Of a stretch of DNA of 14,598 bases, positions 1 to 6,432 are shown piece by piece (the stretch's first letter is position 1; each line of letters opens with the position of its first letter). Position numbers and translations under genes: made by a program. The DNA is from Caldilineaceae bacterium (GTDB lineage: Bacteria; Chloroflexota; Anaerolineae; Caldilineales; Caldilineaceae): contig JAHBVH010000120.1 in NCBI GenBank assembly GCA_019637645.1, forward strand, positions 1 through 14,598, in the 5' to 3' direction. Under the pieces are notes generated by a model. That model saw only the letters and a program-made list of their open reading frames with translations. It had not been told where the DNA came from and did not search any database.

Positions 1-652
1 TGGGAAAGCCAGCCGGAGTCAATAGCTGATCATTCATCAAGAGCGTATTGGCCGCATAGCATTCCCCCGGGTCGATGATCAGTTTGTCATAGCCCGCCAA
101 GGCCGGATGCTCGGCAAAGTCTGCCGTGATCAACAAGGTGTGCCGACCCACATAATTGACGCTACTTTTGAAGTGCAGCCCCGCGGCCACCGGAATCATG
201 TCCCACCGATAGCCATAGGGCGCTAGATGTTCGCCTAGTTGACGCGCCCCGGCTTCGTTGGTGCGCTCGGAAAGGCCGATCAGGCAATGCTTGTCCACCA
301 CCAACACGTCGCCCCCATCCAAGGTCCCCGGCCAATCAACGGGCAACACCGTCCGATATTGGGCCAAAACCGGTGCCATGGCCTGCGCTTCGCCTTGCCG
401 GGCCGAGGCCCCAGGCCGCGCCAATACAGCCACTTCGGGGGTGATCACCGCGGTATCTTCTACAAAATAGGCATCAGGATAATCGGCCAAAGCGGGCAAT
501 TCGATCACCGTCAAGCCCAATGTCCGCAAAGCGGCGACATAGGCCGCATGCTGGGCAAGCACCAAGGCATAGTGCGGGGTGCCAAGGTCCGCGGTGGTGA
601 GGCCATCGCCGAAATTAGGGCCGGGCATACGGACAATTGCGTGGGTAAACAT
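1..652 (-). CDS. ddaH: Dimethylargininase (DDAH)-like guanidino hydrolase, partial (3' end outside window)
   Basis: Reading leftwards from an ATG at 652-650 gives 217 codons with no stop, running off the left edge. The protein belongs to the amidinotransferase/DDAH superfamily, whose members hydrolyse Nω-methylated arginine to citrulline and methylamine in the cytosol. Seen motifs are FVEDTAV (residues 63-69), LDGGDVL (111-117), SERTN (128-132) and GLHFKSSVNYV starting at 158. His160 sits where family members have the catalytic His. The nucleophilic Cys lies near the C-terminus and is outside the window, so activity cannot be confirmed. A purine-rich stretch (aagaaagagaa) lies upstream of the start; an internal ATG at codon 9 is a weaker alternative. 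It is the last visible gene of the minus-strand cluster, 38 nt after the FAD subunit gene. The family assignment is firm. The substrate could be another guanidino compound, since the neighbours handle ureido or amide chemistry. Confidence 0.88.
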   Translation of the reverse strand, partial: MFTHAIVRMPGPNFGDGLTTADLGTPHYALVLAQHAAYVAALRTLGLTVIELPALADYPDAYFVEDTAVITPEVAVLARPGASARQGEAQAMAPVLAQYRTVLPVDWPGTLDGGDVLVVDKHCLIGLSERTNEAGARQLGEHLAPYGYRWDMIPVAAGLHFKSSVNYVGRHTLLITADFAEHPALAGYDKLIIDPGECYAANTLLMNDQLLTPAGFP

Positions 653-690
653 AACGATCGCGGTTCTCTTTCTTGCCATTAGGTGGCGCG

Positions 691-1575
691 TCAAGCCAGT
701 GCCAGCTGCGCTCGCTGAAAAGCTTCGGTCAAGGCCCGTTTGGTCAGAACCCGCGCCAGGTGGCGACGAAAAGCAACCGAAGCGTGGATATCTGCTGTAG
801 GCTCAATATCTTGCATAGCACAGGTTTCGGCAGCGGCGGCGATCAGTTCCGGGGATGGACGTTCACCGTGGAGGAGGGCAGTGGCCCGCGGGGCTTGGGT
901 TGGCCCTTCGCCCACACTCAGCAAAACCAAGCGGGCCGCCACGCAACGACCCCGAACATCTAGGGTGACGGTGGCTGCAACCCCGACAATAGCATAGTCA
1001 CCGCGGCGGCGGGCCACCTCTTGGATCGACCAGCCTGTGCGCGGGGGCAGCGGCGGCAGCACAATTTCCGTCAAGATCTCATCGGGTGCCAAGTCCGTAG
1101 TAAAGAGCGCGACATAAAAATCTTGCGCACTGACCAATCGTTCACCAAGCTTGCTCCGCACTTTGAGTTGAGCATCCAAGGCCACCGCCACCACGGGCAA
1201 CTCGGCGGCAGGGTCGGCGTGGGCCAAGCTCCCCCCAAGGGTGCCGCGGTTGCGGATCTGGACATGGGCAATATGCGGCATGGTGGCGCAGAGCAGCGGC
1301 GCACGTTGGGCAATGAGTTCACTCTTTTCCAGCAACCGTTGCCGCGTCATCGCGCCAATGCGCACCCCGCCTTCGGCTGTCGCTTGGATATAGGCCAAGT
1401 CAGCAAGCGGATTGAGATCGATCAACACGGCAGGTTGCGCCAAGCGAAAGTTCATGGTTGGAATCAAACTTTGGCCGCCAGCCAACAACTTCGCCGCATA
1501 ACCATGCTCAGTTAAGAGATCCAGCGTTTCACCCACCGTAGTTGGGGCATAATAAGCAAACGGAGCCGGTTTCAA
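691..1575 (-). CDS. FAD-binding (medium, CoxM-type) subunit of a molybdenum hydroxylase
   Basis: The 294-residue protein has the FAD_binding_5 plus CO_deh_flav_C layout of the medium subunit of xanthine dehydrogenase/CO dehydrogenase enzymes, at the usual length. The first FAD motif, AGGQSLIP, is at 32-39. The second, TLGGSLAHADPAAE, is at 112-125. These subunits pass electrons from the Fe-S subunit to the acceptor; the substrate is set by the Mo-containing large subunit. No large (CoxL) or small (CoxS) subunit gene lies in the window, so either they lie further left or this subunit works with partners encoded elsewhere. The start is a TTG at 1575-1573: GAGGAG stands 7 nt before it and no ATG is better placed. 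It follows the ECH-fold gene by 51 nt. The family is certain. The hydroxylase could act on a purine, pyrimidine or other N-heterocycle, or an aldehyde. Confidence 0.9.
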   Translation of the reverse strand: MKPAPFAYYAPTTVGETLDLLTEHGYAAKLLAGGQSLIPTMNFRLAQPAVLIDLNPLADLAYIQATAEGGVRIGAMTRQRLLEKSELIAQRAPLLCATMPHIAHVQIRNRGTLGGSLAHADPAAELPVVAVALDAQLKVRSKLGERLVSAQDFYVALFTTDLAPDEILTEIVLPPLPPRTGWSIQEVARRRGDYAIVGVAATVTLDVRGRCVAARLVLLSVGEGPTQAPRATALLHGERPSPELIAAAAETCAMQDIEPTADIHASVAFRRHLARVLTKRALTEAFQRAQLALA

Positions 1576-1626
1576 GCGACAACTCCTCGTAAATCTACTG
1601 CGTTGGTGACCTACTGTCTCACTGCG

Positions 1627-2463
1627 TCAACGCCCTTGCCAGACGGGTTGCCGTTTTTGGATAAAGGCATCGATGCCTTCCGCGGCATCGGCGGCCATCA
1701 TATCACAGGCCATCACTTCGGCAGCATAGGCATAGGCATCGGCGAGATCCATTTCCAGCTGTTTATAAAACATCTGTTTCCCCGAAGCGACGGCGTAGGG
1801 GGATTTCGCCACAATGGCAGCGGTCAGCCGTTGGATAGTGGTGTCCAAATCAACCGTGGGCACGGCATAGTTGATCAACCCTTCGCGCACCGCGGTTTCG
1901 GCGTCGATAAAATCGCCGGTCAGCAGAATTTCTAACGCCTTTTTACGCCCCAAGTTGCGACTGACTGCCACCGACGGCGTGGAACAGAAGAGGCCAACCC
2001 GAATCCCCGAGGTGGCAAAGGTGGCAGTATCAGCGGCCACCGCTAGATCACAGGCCGCCACCAGTTGACAACCCGCGGCTGTCGCCAGCCCATGCACCCG
2101 GGCGATGACGGGTTGGGGCATTTGGGTCAAGGTCATCATAAGTCGGCTGCACTGGGTAAAGAGTGCCTGATGAAAATCCTGTTCCGTATGGCTGCGCATT
2201 TCCTTCAGATCATGCCCAGCGCAAAAAGCTTTGCCCGCGCTAGCCAGAATGACCACCCGAACCGTTGGATCAGCCGCAATGGCGGCGAGTTCGGTTTGCA
2301 AAGCCGTCAACATGGCCTGCGACAGGGCATTGAATTGTTTAGGCCGATTCAGCGTTAGCGTAGTCACACCCCCCTGGTCCGTGCGGAGCAAAAGGGGTTC
2401 GTCGGCAGATGTTGAGGCAATACCGTTGGTGAGGCTTGTGCTAACTTGGGTTGTCGCTGTCAT
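1627..2463 (-). CDS. Enoyl-CoA hydratase/isomerase-fold protein lacking both canonical catalytic glutamates
   Basis: The 278-residue crotonase-fold protein resembles the ECHDC3 branch. It carries the oxyanion-hole segments AGHDLKEM (82-89) and GLATAAGCQLVAACD (125-139). The two acid/base glutamates of classic hydratases (Glu144 and Glu164 in the rat enzyme) align by eye with Gln133 and Gly153, so ordinary enoyl-CoA hydration is doubtful. It may act as an isomerase, thioesterase, decarboxylase or acyl-CoA-binding protein. The ATG at 2463-2461 has AAGGAG 5 nt upstream, a strong ribosome site. The first 22 residues are Ser/Thr-rich and precede the usual fold start. It lies 27 nt after the acyl-CoA ligase gene and is probably cotranscribed with it, giving a two-gene CoA module. 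The family is clear; the reaction is unknown. Confidence 0.88.
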   Translation of the reverse strand: MTATTQVSTSLTNGIASTSADEPLLLRTDQGGVTTLTLNRPKQFNALSQAMLTALQTELAAIAADPTVRVVILASAGKAFCAGHDLKEMRSHTEQDFHQALFTQCSRLMMTLTQMPQPVIARVHGLATAAGCQLVAACDLAVAADTATFATSGIRVGLFCSTPSVAVSRNLGRKKALEILLTGDFIDAETAVREGLINYAVPTVDLDTTIQRLTAAIVAKSPYAVASGKQMFYKQLEMDLADAYAYAAEVMACDMMAADAAEGIDAFIQKRQPVWQGR

Positions 2464-2490
2464 GCAATCTCCTTGGGCATGAGACGCTAC

Positions 2491-4140
2491 TTATTTTCTT
2501 ATCACCGTCGCCGATAGCTGCTTGGCCTGTTCGCGTAGGACAAACTTCTGTACCTTTCCCGTCGATGTCTTGGGCAAGGGGCCAAAGAGCACGGTCTTCG
2601 GGGCCTTATAGTGGGCAAGCTGGGTACGACAGAAGGCAATGATCTCGTCGGCTGTTGCCGTTGCGCCTTCGTGCAAGGTGACAAACGCGCAGGGCGTTTC
2701 GCCCCATTTTTCATCGGGCCGGGCCACCACCGCCGCTTCCAGGATCGCCGGATGGCGATAGAGTACATTTTCCACTTCAATGGTGGAGATATTTTCGCCA
2801 CCGGAGATGATAATATCTTTGGCCCGGTCTTTCAATTCAATATAGCCGTCGGGGTGCATCACGCCGAGATCACCACTGTGAAACCAGCCACCTTGAAAGG
2901 CGGTTTCGGTCGCTGTCGGATTCTTCAGGTAGCCCATCATGACAATATTGCCACGAAACATCACTTCTCCCAAAGTTTCACCATCGGCGGGGACCGGTTG
3001 CAGAGTCGCGGGATCGAGCACGGCCAACTCTTCGAGCATGTGATAGCGCACCCCTTGGCGCGCCTTCATGCGGGCTTGGCCTTCGATGGGCAGATCGTTC
3101 CATTCGTCATGCCACTCACAAAGGGTGGCTGGGCCATAGGTTTCGGTGAGGCCATAGACATGGGTTACTTCAAAGTCATTCTCGGCCATCTTCTGGAGCA
3201 CGGCGGCTGGTGGTGGGGCGGCGGCCACCAGCCCGCGGACAAGATGCTGCTTTTTGGCGCGCAATTCATCCGGCGCGTTGACCAACAGATAGTGGACCGT
3301 CGGCGCGCCACAGTAATGGGTTACGCCCTCGCGCTCGATCAGGTCGTAGATGAGGTCGGGACGCACCTTGCGCAAACAAACACTCGTGCCGCCAACCGCG
3401 GCTAAGGTCCAGGGAAAGCACCAGCCATTACAATGAAACATGGGTAGCGTCCAGAGATAGATCGGGTGCTTGCCCATCCCCCAAGCCATAATGTTGCTCA
3501 CGGCATTGAGATACGCACCGCGGTGATGATAGACCACCCCTTTGGGGTTGCCGGTCGTGCCCGAGGTGTAGTTCAAGGTGATCGCCTGCCACTCGTCAGG
3601 TGGCAGCTGCCACGCAAAGGTAGGGTCACCGCTGGCAAGAAATTCTTCATAGGTCAGGGAGCCCAACCGTTCACCGCCATCGCTCTCGGGATCTTCAATA
3701 TCAATGACTAGCGGTGGCTTTTCCAGTTGGGCCAACGCGGCGCGGATGGTGGGCGACGCTTCGGTATCGGTGAGGAGCACCTTGGCTTCACTGTGTTGCA
3801 GTTGAAAGGCAATGGCAGAGGCGTCCAACCGCGTGTTGATCGAATGGAGCACAGCACCTGTCATGGGGACACCAAAGTGCGCTTCATACATCTGGGGCGT
3901 GTTAAAACCCAGGATGGAAACGGTATCGCCGAGCCCGATATTGTGTTGCTGCAAGGCAGAGGCCAAGCGACGGCAGCGCTGATAGGTTGCTTGCCAAGTG
4001 TAGCGCGTGGCGCCATGCACTAGCGCAGTCCGGTGCGGGAAGACAGCCGCCGCCCGTTCCAGAAAGGTCAAGGGAGAAAGCGGAACATAGTTCGCTGGGG
4101 TCTTGTCCAGACCCATGGTATAGAGGTTAGCATGAGACAT
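2491..4140 (-). CDS. AMP-forming acyl-CoA ligase (acyl-CoA synthetase)
   Basis: This ANL-superfamily enzyme activates a carboxylic acid with ATP to an acyl-adenylate and then to the CoA thioester. From the ATG at 4140 it has 549 residues, the normal length. The P-loop motif TSGTTGNPKG is at about 192-201, YGLTETYGP at about 329-337 and GWFHSGD at about 418-424. The hinge segment DRAKDIIISGGENIS follows. The C-terminal catalytic lysine is in TSTGKVQK (Lys529). A TTG at 4155 would add five residues (MELLP); the ATG giving MSHANLYTMG looks more usual, although neither has a strong ribosome site. The overall sequence resembles the medium-chain or DmdB-like group, but the acyl substrate cannot be fixed from motifs. 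The gene sits between the cyclase-family hydrolase and the ECH-fold gene, suggesting it activates the acid produced by the upstream steps. A terminator-like hairpin precedes it. Confidence 0.92.
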   Translation of the reverse strand: MSHANLYTMGLDKTPANYVPLSPLTFLERAAAVFPHRTALVHGATRYTWQATYQRCRRLASALQQHNIGLGDTVSILGFNTPQMYEAHFGVPMTGAVLHSINTRLDASAIAFQLQHSEAKVLLTDTEASPTIRAALAQLEKPPLVIDIEDPESDGGERLGSLTYEEFLASGDPTFAWQLPPDEWQAITLNYTSGTTGNPKGVVYHHRGAYLNAVSNIMAWGMGKHPIYLWTLPMFHCNGWCFPWTLAAVGGTSVCLRKVRPDLIYDLIEREGVTHYCGAPTVHYLLVNAPDELRAKKQHLVRGLVAAAPPPAAVLQKMAENDFEVTHVYGLTETYGPATLCEWHDEWNDLPIEGQARMKARQGVRYHMLEELAVLDPATLQPVPADGETLGEVMFRGNIVMMGYLKNPTATETAFQGGWFHSGDLGVMHPDGYIELKDRAKDIIISGGENISTIEVENVLYRHPAILEAAVVARPDEKWGETPCAFVTLHEGATATADEIIAFCRTQLAHYKAPKTVLFGPLPKTSTGKVQKFVLREQAKQLSATVIRK

Positions 4141-4164
4141 AGGGAGCAATTCCAATGGTTCTAA

Positions 4165-4197
4165 AAACCGGACAGGTTTTTACAACCTGTCCGGTTT
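4165..4197 (-). terminator. Terminator-like hairpin between cyclase and ligase genes
   Basis: Perfect 14-bp arms (4165-4178 and 4184-4197, aaaccggacaggtt) enclose a 5-nt loop. On the minus strand the stem runs into five U residues (4167-4163), the shape of an intrinsic terminator. It lies 19 nt after the cyclase-family stop and 24 nt before the ligase ATG. It could end or weaken transcription into the ligase gene. The loop and flanking bases resemble the palindrome at 6366-6402, so it may also belong to a dispersed palindrome family. Confidence 0.7.
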
Positions 4198-4216
4198 AGG
4201 CTAGTGACTAGCAAGC

Positions 4217-5002
4217 TTATTCTTCCACAAACGCCACCGCGCGACAGAAGGCCGCTTCACCACCTTTGAAGAGCCAGGGGAAGACACCAATGGTCAGGCG
4301 GCGATTTTGCAATTCGGGTGCGCCAATTTGGCCGCCCATATTCTCTACATGCACACAGTCATGGGGAAAAAGGGCATTGTGGGTTAATTGATAGGCGCTT
4401 TCGGGAAAGAGTTCATCCATTTTGTCCGCACCGAATTTCTGTTCACAAATGCCACGCACCTTTTTCCAATGGTTGAGACCACCTGCGCCCAAGAAGCGAC
4501 CAATCGGGAGATTCATCGGATGGTCGGTCGAGATCATATCCACACCCCAGACCTTGATCTTCTTATCGAGCAGCCATTGACAGATGCTATGGTGAGGACC
4601 AGGGTGACGTTGAATATAGCGTTCTTCGTCGCCCTGCTCGGCGAGGAAGGAGTATTTGTGCCATCCCGTGTGGATAATCAGGATGTCACCATCCCGCACT
4701 TCCACGCGCTTCTCAATATCTTCTGGAGTAAAGATATCCAAATCGTCCAACATATCACTCAGATCTACAATGACTCCAGGGCCATAGAGCCACTCAAGCG
4801 GCAATTGATCGATGGTCTTGCCATTGGTGACAAAGTGCTTGGGCGCGTCGAGGTGAGTACCCATGTGATTAGATGTTTGGATATACTGAGCGTTGACCCC
4901 ATGTTCAGACTTGCGCTTAAAGTATTTCACCTCGAAGGGTGGGTAAAAAGGCCAGAACGAGCAGTCAGCATTCAACGGTTGCGAGAGATCGTACAGTTTC
5001 AT
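4217..5002 (-). CDS. Cyclase-family metal-dependent amidohydrolase (kynurenine formamidase-like)
   Basis: The 261-residue protein belongs to the Cyclase family (PF04199), metal-dependent hydrolases that include bacterial kynurenine formamidase and isatin hydrolase. These open cyclic amides or cleave N-formyl bonds. The signature HMGTHLDAPKH is at 46-56, with His46, His50 and Asp52 as likely metal ligands. A conserved C-terminal HVENMGG segment follows. The ATG at 5002-5000 has GGAGG 7 nt upstream. The gene starts 25 nt after the DUF1116 stop, so it is probably translated from the same message as fdrA and DUF1116. In that setting it may produce or consume the ureido or amide intermediate handled by those proteins. 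No tryptophan-catabolic neighbour is present, so kynurenine is an unlikely substrate. Confidence 0.9.
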   Translation of the reverse strand: MKLYDLSQPLNADCSFWPFYPPFEVKYFKRKSEHGVNAQYIQTSNHMGTHLDAPKHFVTNGKTIDQLPLEWLYGPGVIVDLSDMLDDLDIFTPEDIEKRVEVRDGDILIIHTGWHKYSFLAEQGDEERYIQRHPGPHHSICQWLLDKKIKVWGVDMISTDHPMNLPIGRFLGAGGLNHWKKVRGICEQKFGADKMDELFPESAYQLTHNALFPHDCVHVENMGGQIGAPELQNRRLTIGVFPWLFKGGEAAFCRAVAFVEE

Positions 5003-5027
5003 ATGCTATCCTCCGAATCATTAGTTT

Positions 5028-6281
5028 CTACGACGCAAAGCCATACTGTTCCGCAAAGGCGATCAAGGCTTCCTCGAAGACTTGCATGGGCGGGCGGACA
5101 AGCCCCGCGCCCACCTGCCCCACGCCAGCATTTTTATGGGCAATGCCCGTATTAATGCGCGGGGTGATCCCGACTTCGACCACCTTGCGCAAGTCAACGC
5201 CGGTGGGCGTACCGCGGAAATCGAGGGGCGGGATCGTAAAGGTCTTATGCTCGGCAAAGGTGATCTCATACATTTCCATGGTGGCATTAATCGCATCGCT
5301 GGGGGTGCCACTGACAAAGGTCACAATCGCTGGGGCCGCGGCCATGGCAAAGCCACCAATCCCAGCCGTCTCGGTGATGGTGCTGTCGCCAATATCGGGG
5401 TTGGCGTCGGCCACGCTAAAGCCAGGGAAGTAGAGCCCATCGGGCACTTGCGAAGGGCCGGTGAACCAACGGTCGCCCAGGCCACTGACGCGAATGCCAA
5501 AATCCGTGCCGTTGCGCGCCATGGTCGAGACAATGGTGCTGCCTTCGATCCCATGGGCGGCGTCAGCCATCGCCTTGCAAGCCGCCATGACCGGGTTGAG
5601 CACGCTCAGGGCATTGTCCCCCAAAAATTTCAGCACATCAGCCGCAACGTCACCATTGGGGGCAACTTTGGCGACAACAGGGGCAAGATTTTTGGTATAG
5701 AGGAGCGAGCCAGCCTTGTTACGGTTATGCCCTTCATCCCCCATGTGCAGCGCCTCGGCCAACAAGGCACGCAGGTCCATGCCACCGCTCGCCACCAATG
5801 CATCGTGCAACACCGGGGCCATAGTCTCATTCATCCAACGCAAACGGCTCTGTACATCCTCTTGGTACGCGCCATAGCGGAGCACCTTGCCATAACCTTC
5901 GTTGAGATTGGAGAAGGCACGATTGCCATGAGTTTGGTTCTCGACAAGATAGACCGCCATCGAGGCCGAGGTCACCCCGGCCATCGGTCCGACCGCGCCA
6001 TGGTGGTGACATGGCTCAAAGTCGATCGCACCAGAGGTAGCCAGCGCTTCGGCTTCGGCGGCGCTTTGCGCTTGGCCTTCAAAGATCAACGCCCCAAGGA
6101 TCGCACCGCGCAGCGGGCCTGACATCCGCTCCCAGGTGATGGGCGGCCCGGCATGGAGGATCAGATTGGGCCGCATGCCAGGGATGAGATCCAATGCCTT
6201 GCCCAGGCCAACCAACACCGGCCGTGCTTCCATCATGCGGGTCACGGCAGTCGTATTGGCCGCCGCGATATCGATTGCCAT
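5028..6281 (-). CDS. allG: DUF1116 protein, AllG/YlbE-like oxamate transcarbamoylase component
   Basis: The 417-residue protein matches E. coli YlbE (AllG) from memory along its whole length. Shared blocks are HAGPPITWERMSGP (43-56), the CHHHGAVGPM segment at 91-100, NLNEGYGKVLRYGAY, MARNGTDFGIRVSGLGDRWF, and the C-terminal GITPRINTGIAHKNAG. AllG is one of the proteins assigned with FdrA to oxamate transcarbamoylase, which moves a carbamoyl group from a ureido acid to phosphate. No signal peptide or membrane segment is seen, so it is cytosolic. AAAGGA lies 8 nt before the ATG at 6281. It follows fdrA with 151 nt between them, containing a palindrome. The DUF1116 assignment is secure. Whether the substrate is oxalurate or another carbamoylated compound is open, because the third component AllH is absent nearby. 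Confidence 0.92.
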   Translation of the reverse strand: MAIDIAAANTTAVTRMMEARPVLVGLGKALDLIPGMRPNLILHAGPPITWERMSGPLRGAILGALIFEGQAQSAAEAEALATSGAIDFEPCHHHGAVGPMAGVTSASMAVYLVENQTHGNRAFSNLNEGYGKVLRYGAYQEDVQSRLRWMNETMAPVLHDALVASGGMDLRALLAEALHMGDEGHNRNKAGSLLYTKNLAPVVAKVAPNGDVAADVLKFLGDNALSVLNPVMAACKAMADAAHGIEGSTIVSTMARNGTDFGIRVSGLGDRWFTGPSQVPDGLYFPGFSVADANPDIGDSTITETAGIGGFAMAAAPAIVTFVSGTPSDAINATMEMYEITFAEHKTFTIPPLDFRGTPTGVDLRKVVEVGITPRINTGIAHKNAGVGQVGAGLVRPPMQVFEEALIAFAEQYGFAS

Positions 6282-6365
6282 AACTTGTATCCTTTAGGTT
6301 TAGGATTGACGGCCACTGGTGCGATACCCGCGACCGCGGTTTGATTATCTAGGGTTCCATGAATC

Positions 6366-6402
6366 CTAGAGCTGACCGGTTTTACAAACCGGTCAGCTCT
6401 AG
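6366..6402. repeat. Perfect 17-bp intergenic palindrome between fdrA and DUF1116 genes
   Basis: The arms ctagagctgaccggttt (6366-6382) and its exact complement (6386-6402) are separated by 3 nt. On the minus-strand transcript it begins 30 nt after the fdrA stop. No U-run follows, so it is more likely an RNA-stabilising or attenuating hairpin, or a dispersed palindromic element, than a simple terminator. The GGTTT-GTA-AAACC core is like that of the hairpin at 4165-4197. The rest of the 6282-6432 spacer shows only the ribosome site of the downstream gene. Confidence 0.75.
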
Positions 6403-6432
6403 TGACAGACCAACAATGTGGTGTCGTCCGAC

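Noticed and set aside
2611..3405. 264-codon open frame on the plus strand
   Set aside because: It is antisense to the well-supported acyl-CoA ligase and has no recognisable domain.
4217..5002. Kynurenine formamidase (kynB) in tryptophan breakdown
   Set aside because: The metal motif fits the wider family, but no kynureninase or tryptophan dioxygenase is nearby and the neighbours point to ureido chemistry.
4388..5155. 255-codon open frame on the plus strand
   Set aside because: It is antisense to the cyclase-family gene and the end of the DUF1116 gene. No family features are seen.
5082..6122. 346-codon open frame on the plus strand
   Set aside because: It lies fully antisense to the DUF1116 gene, which matches a known family end to end. 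The frame is a by-product of GC-rich codon use and its product resembles no family I know.
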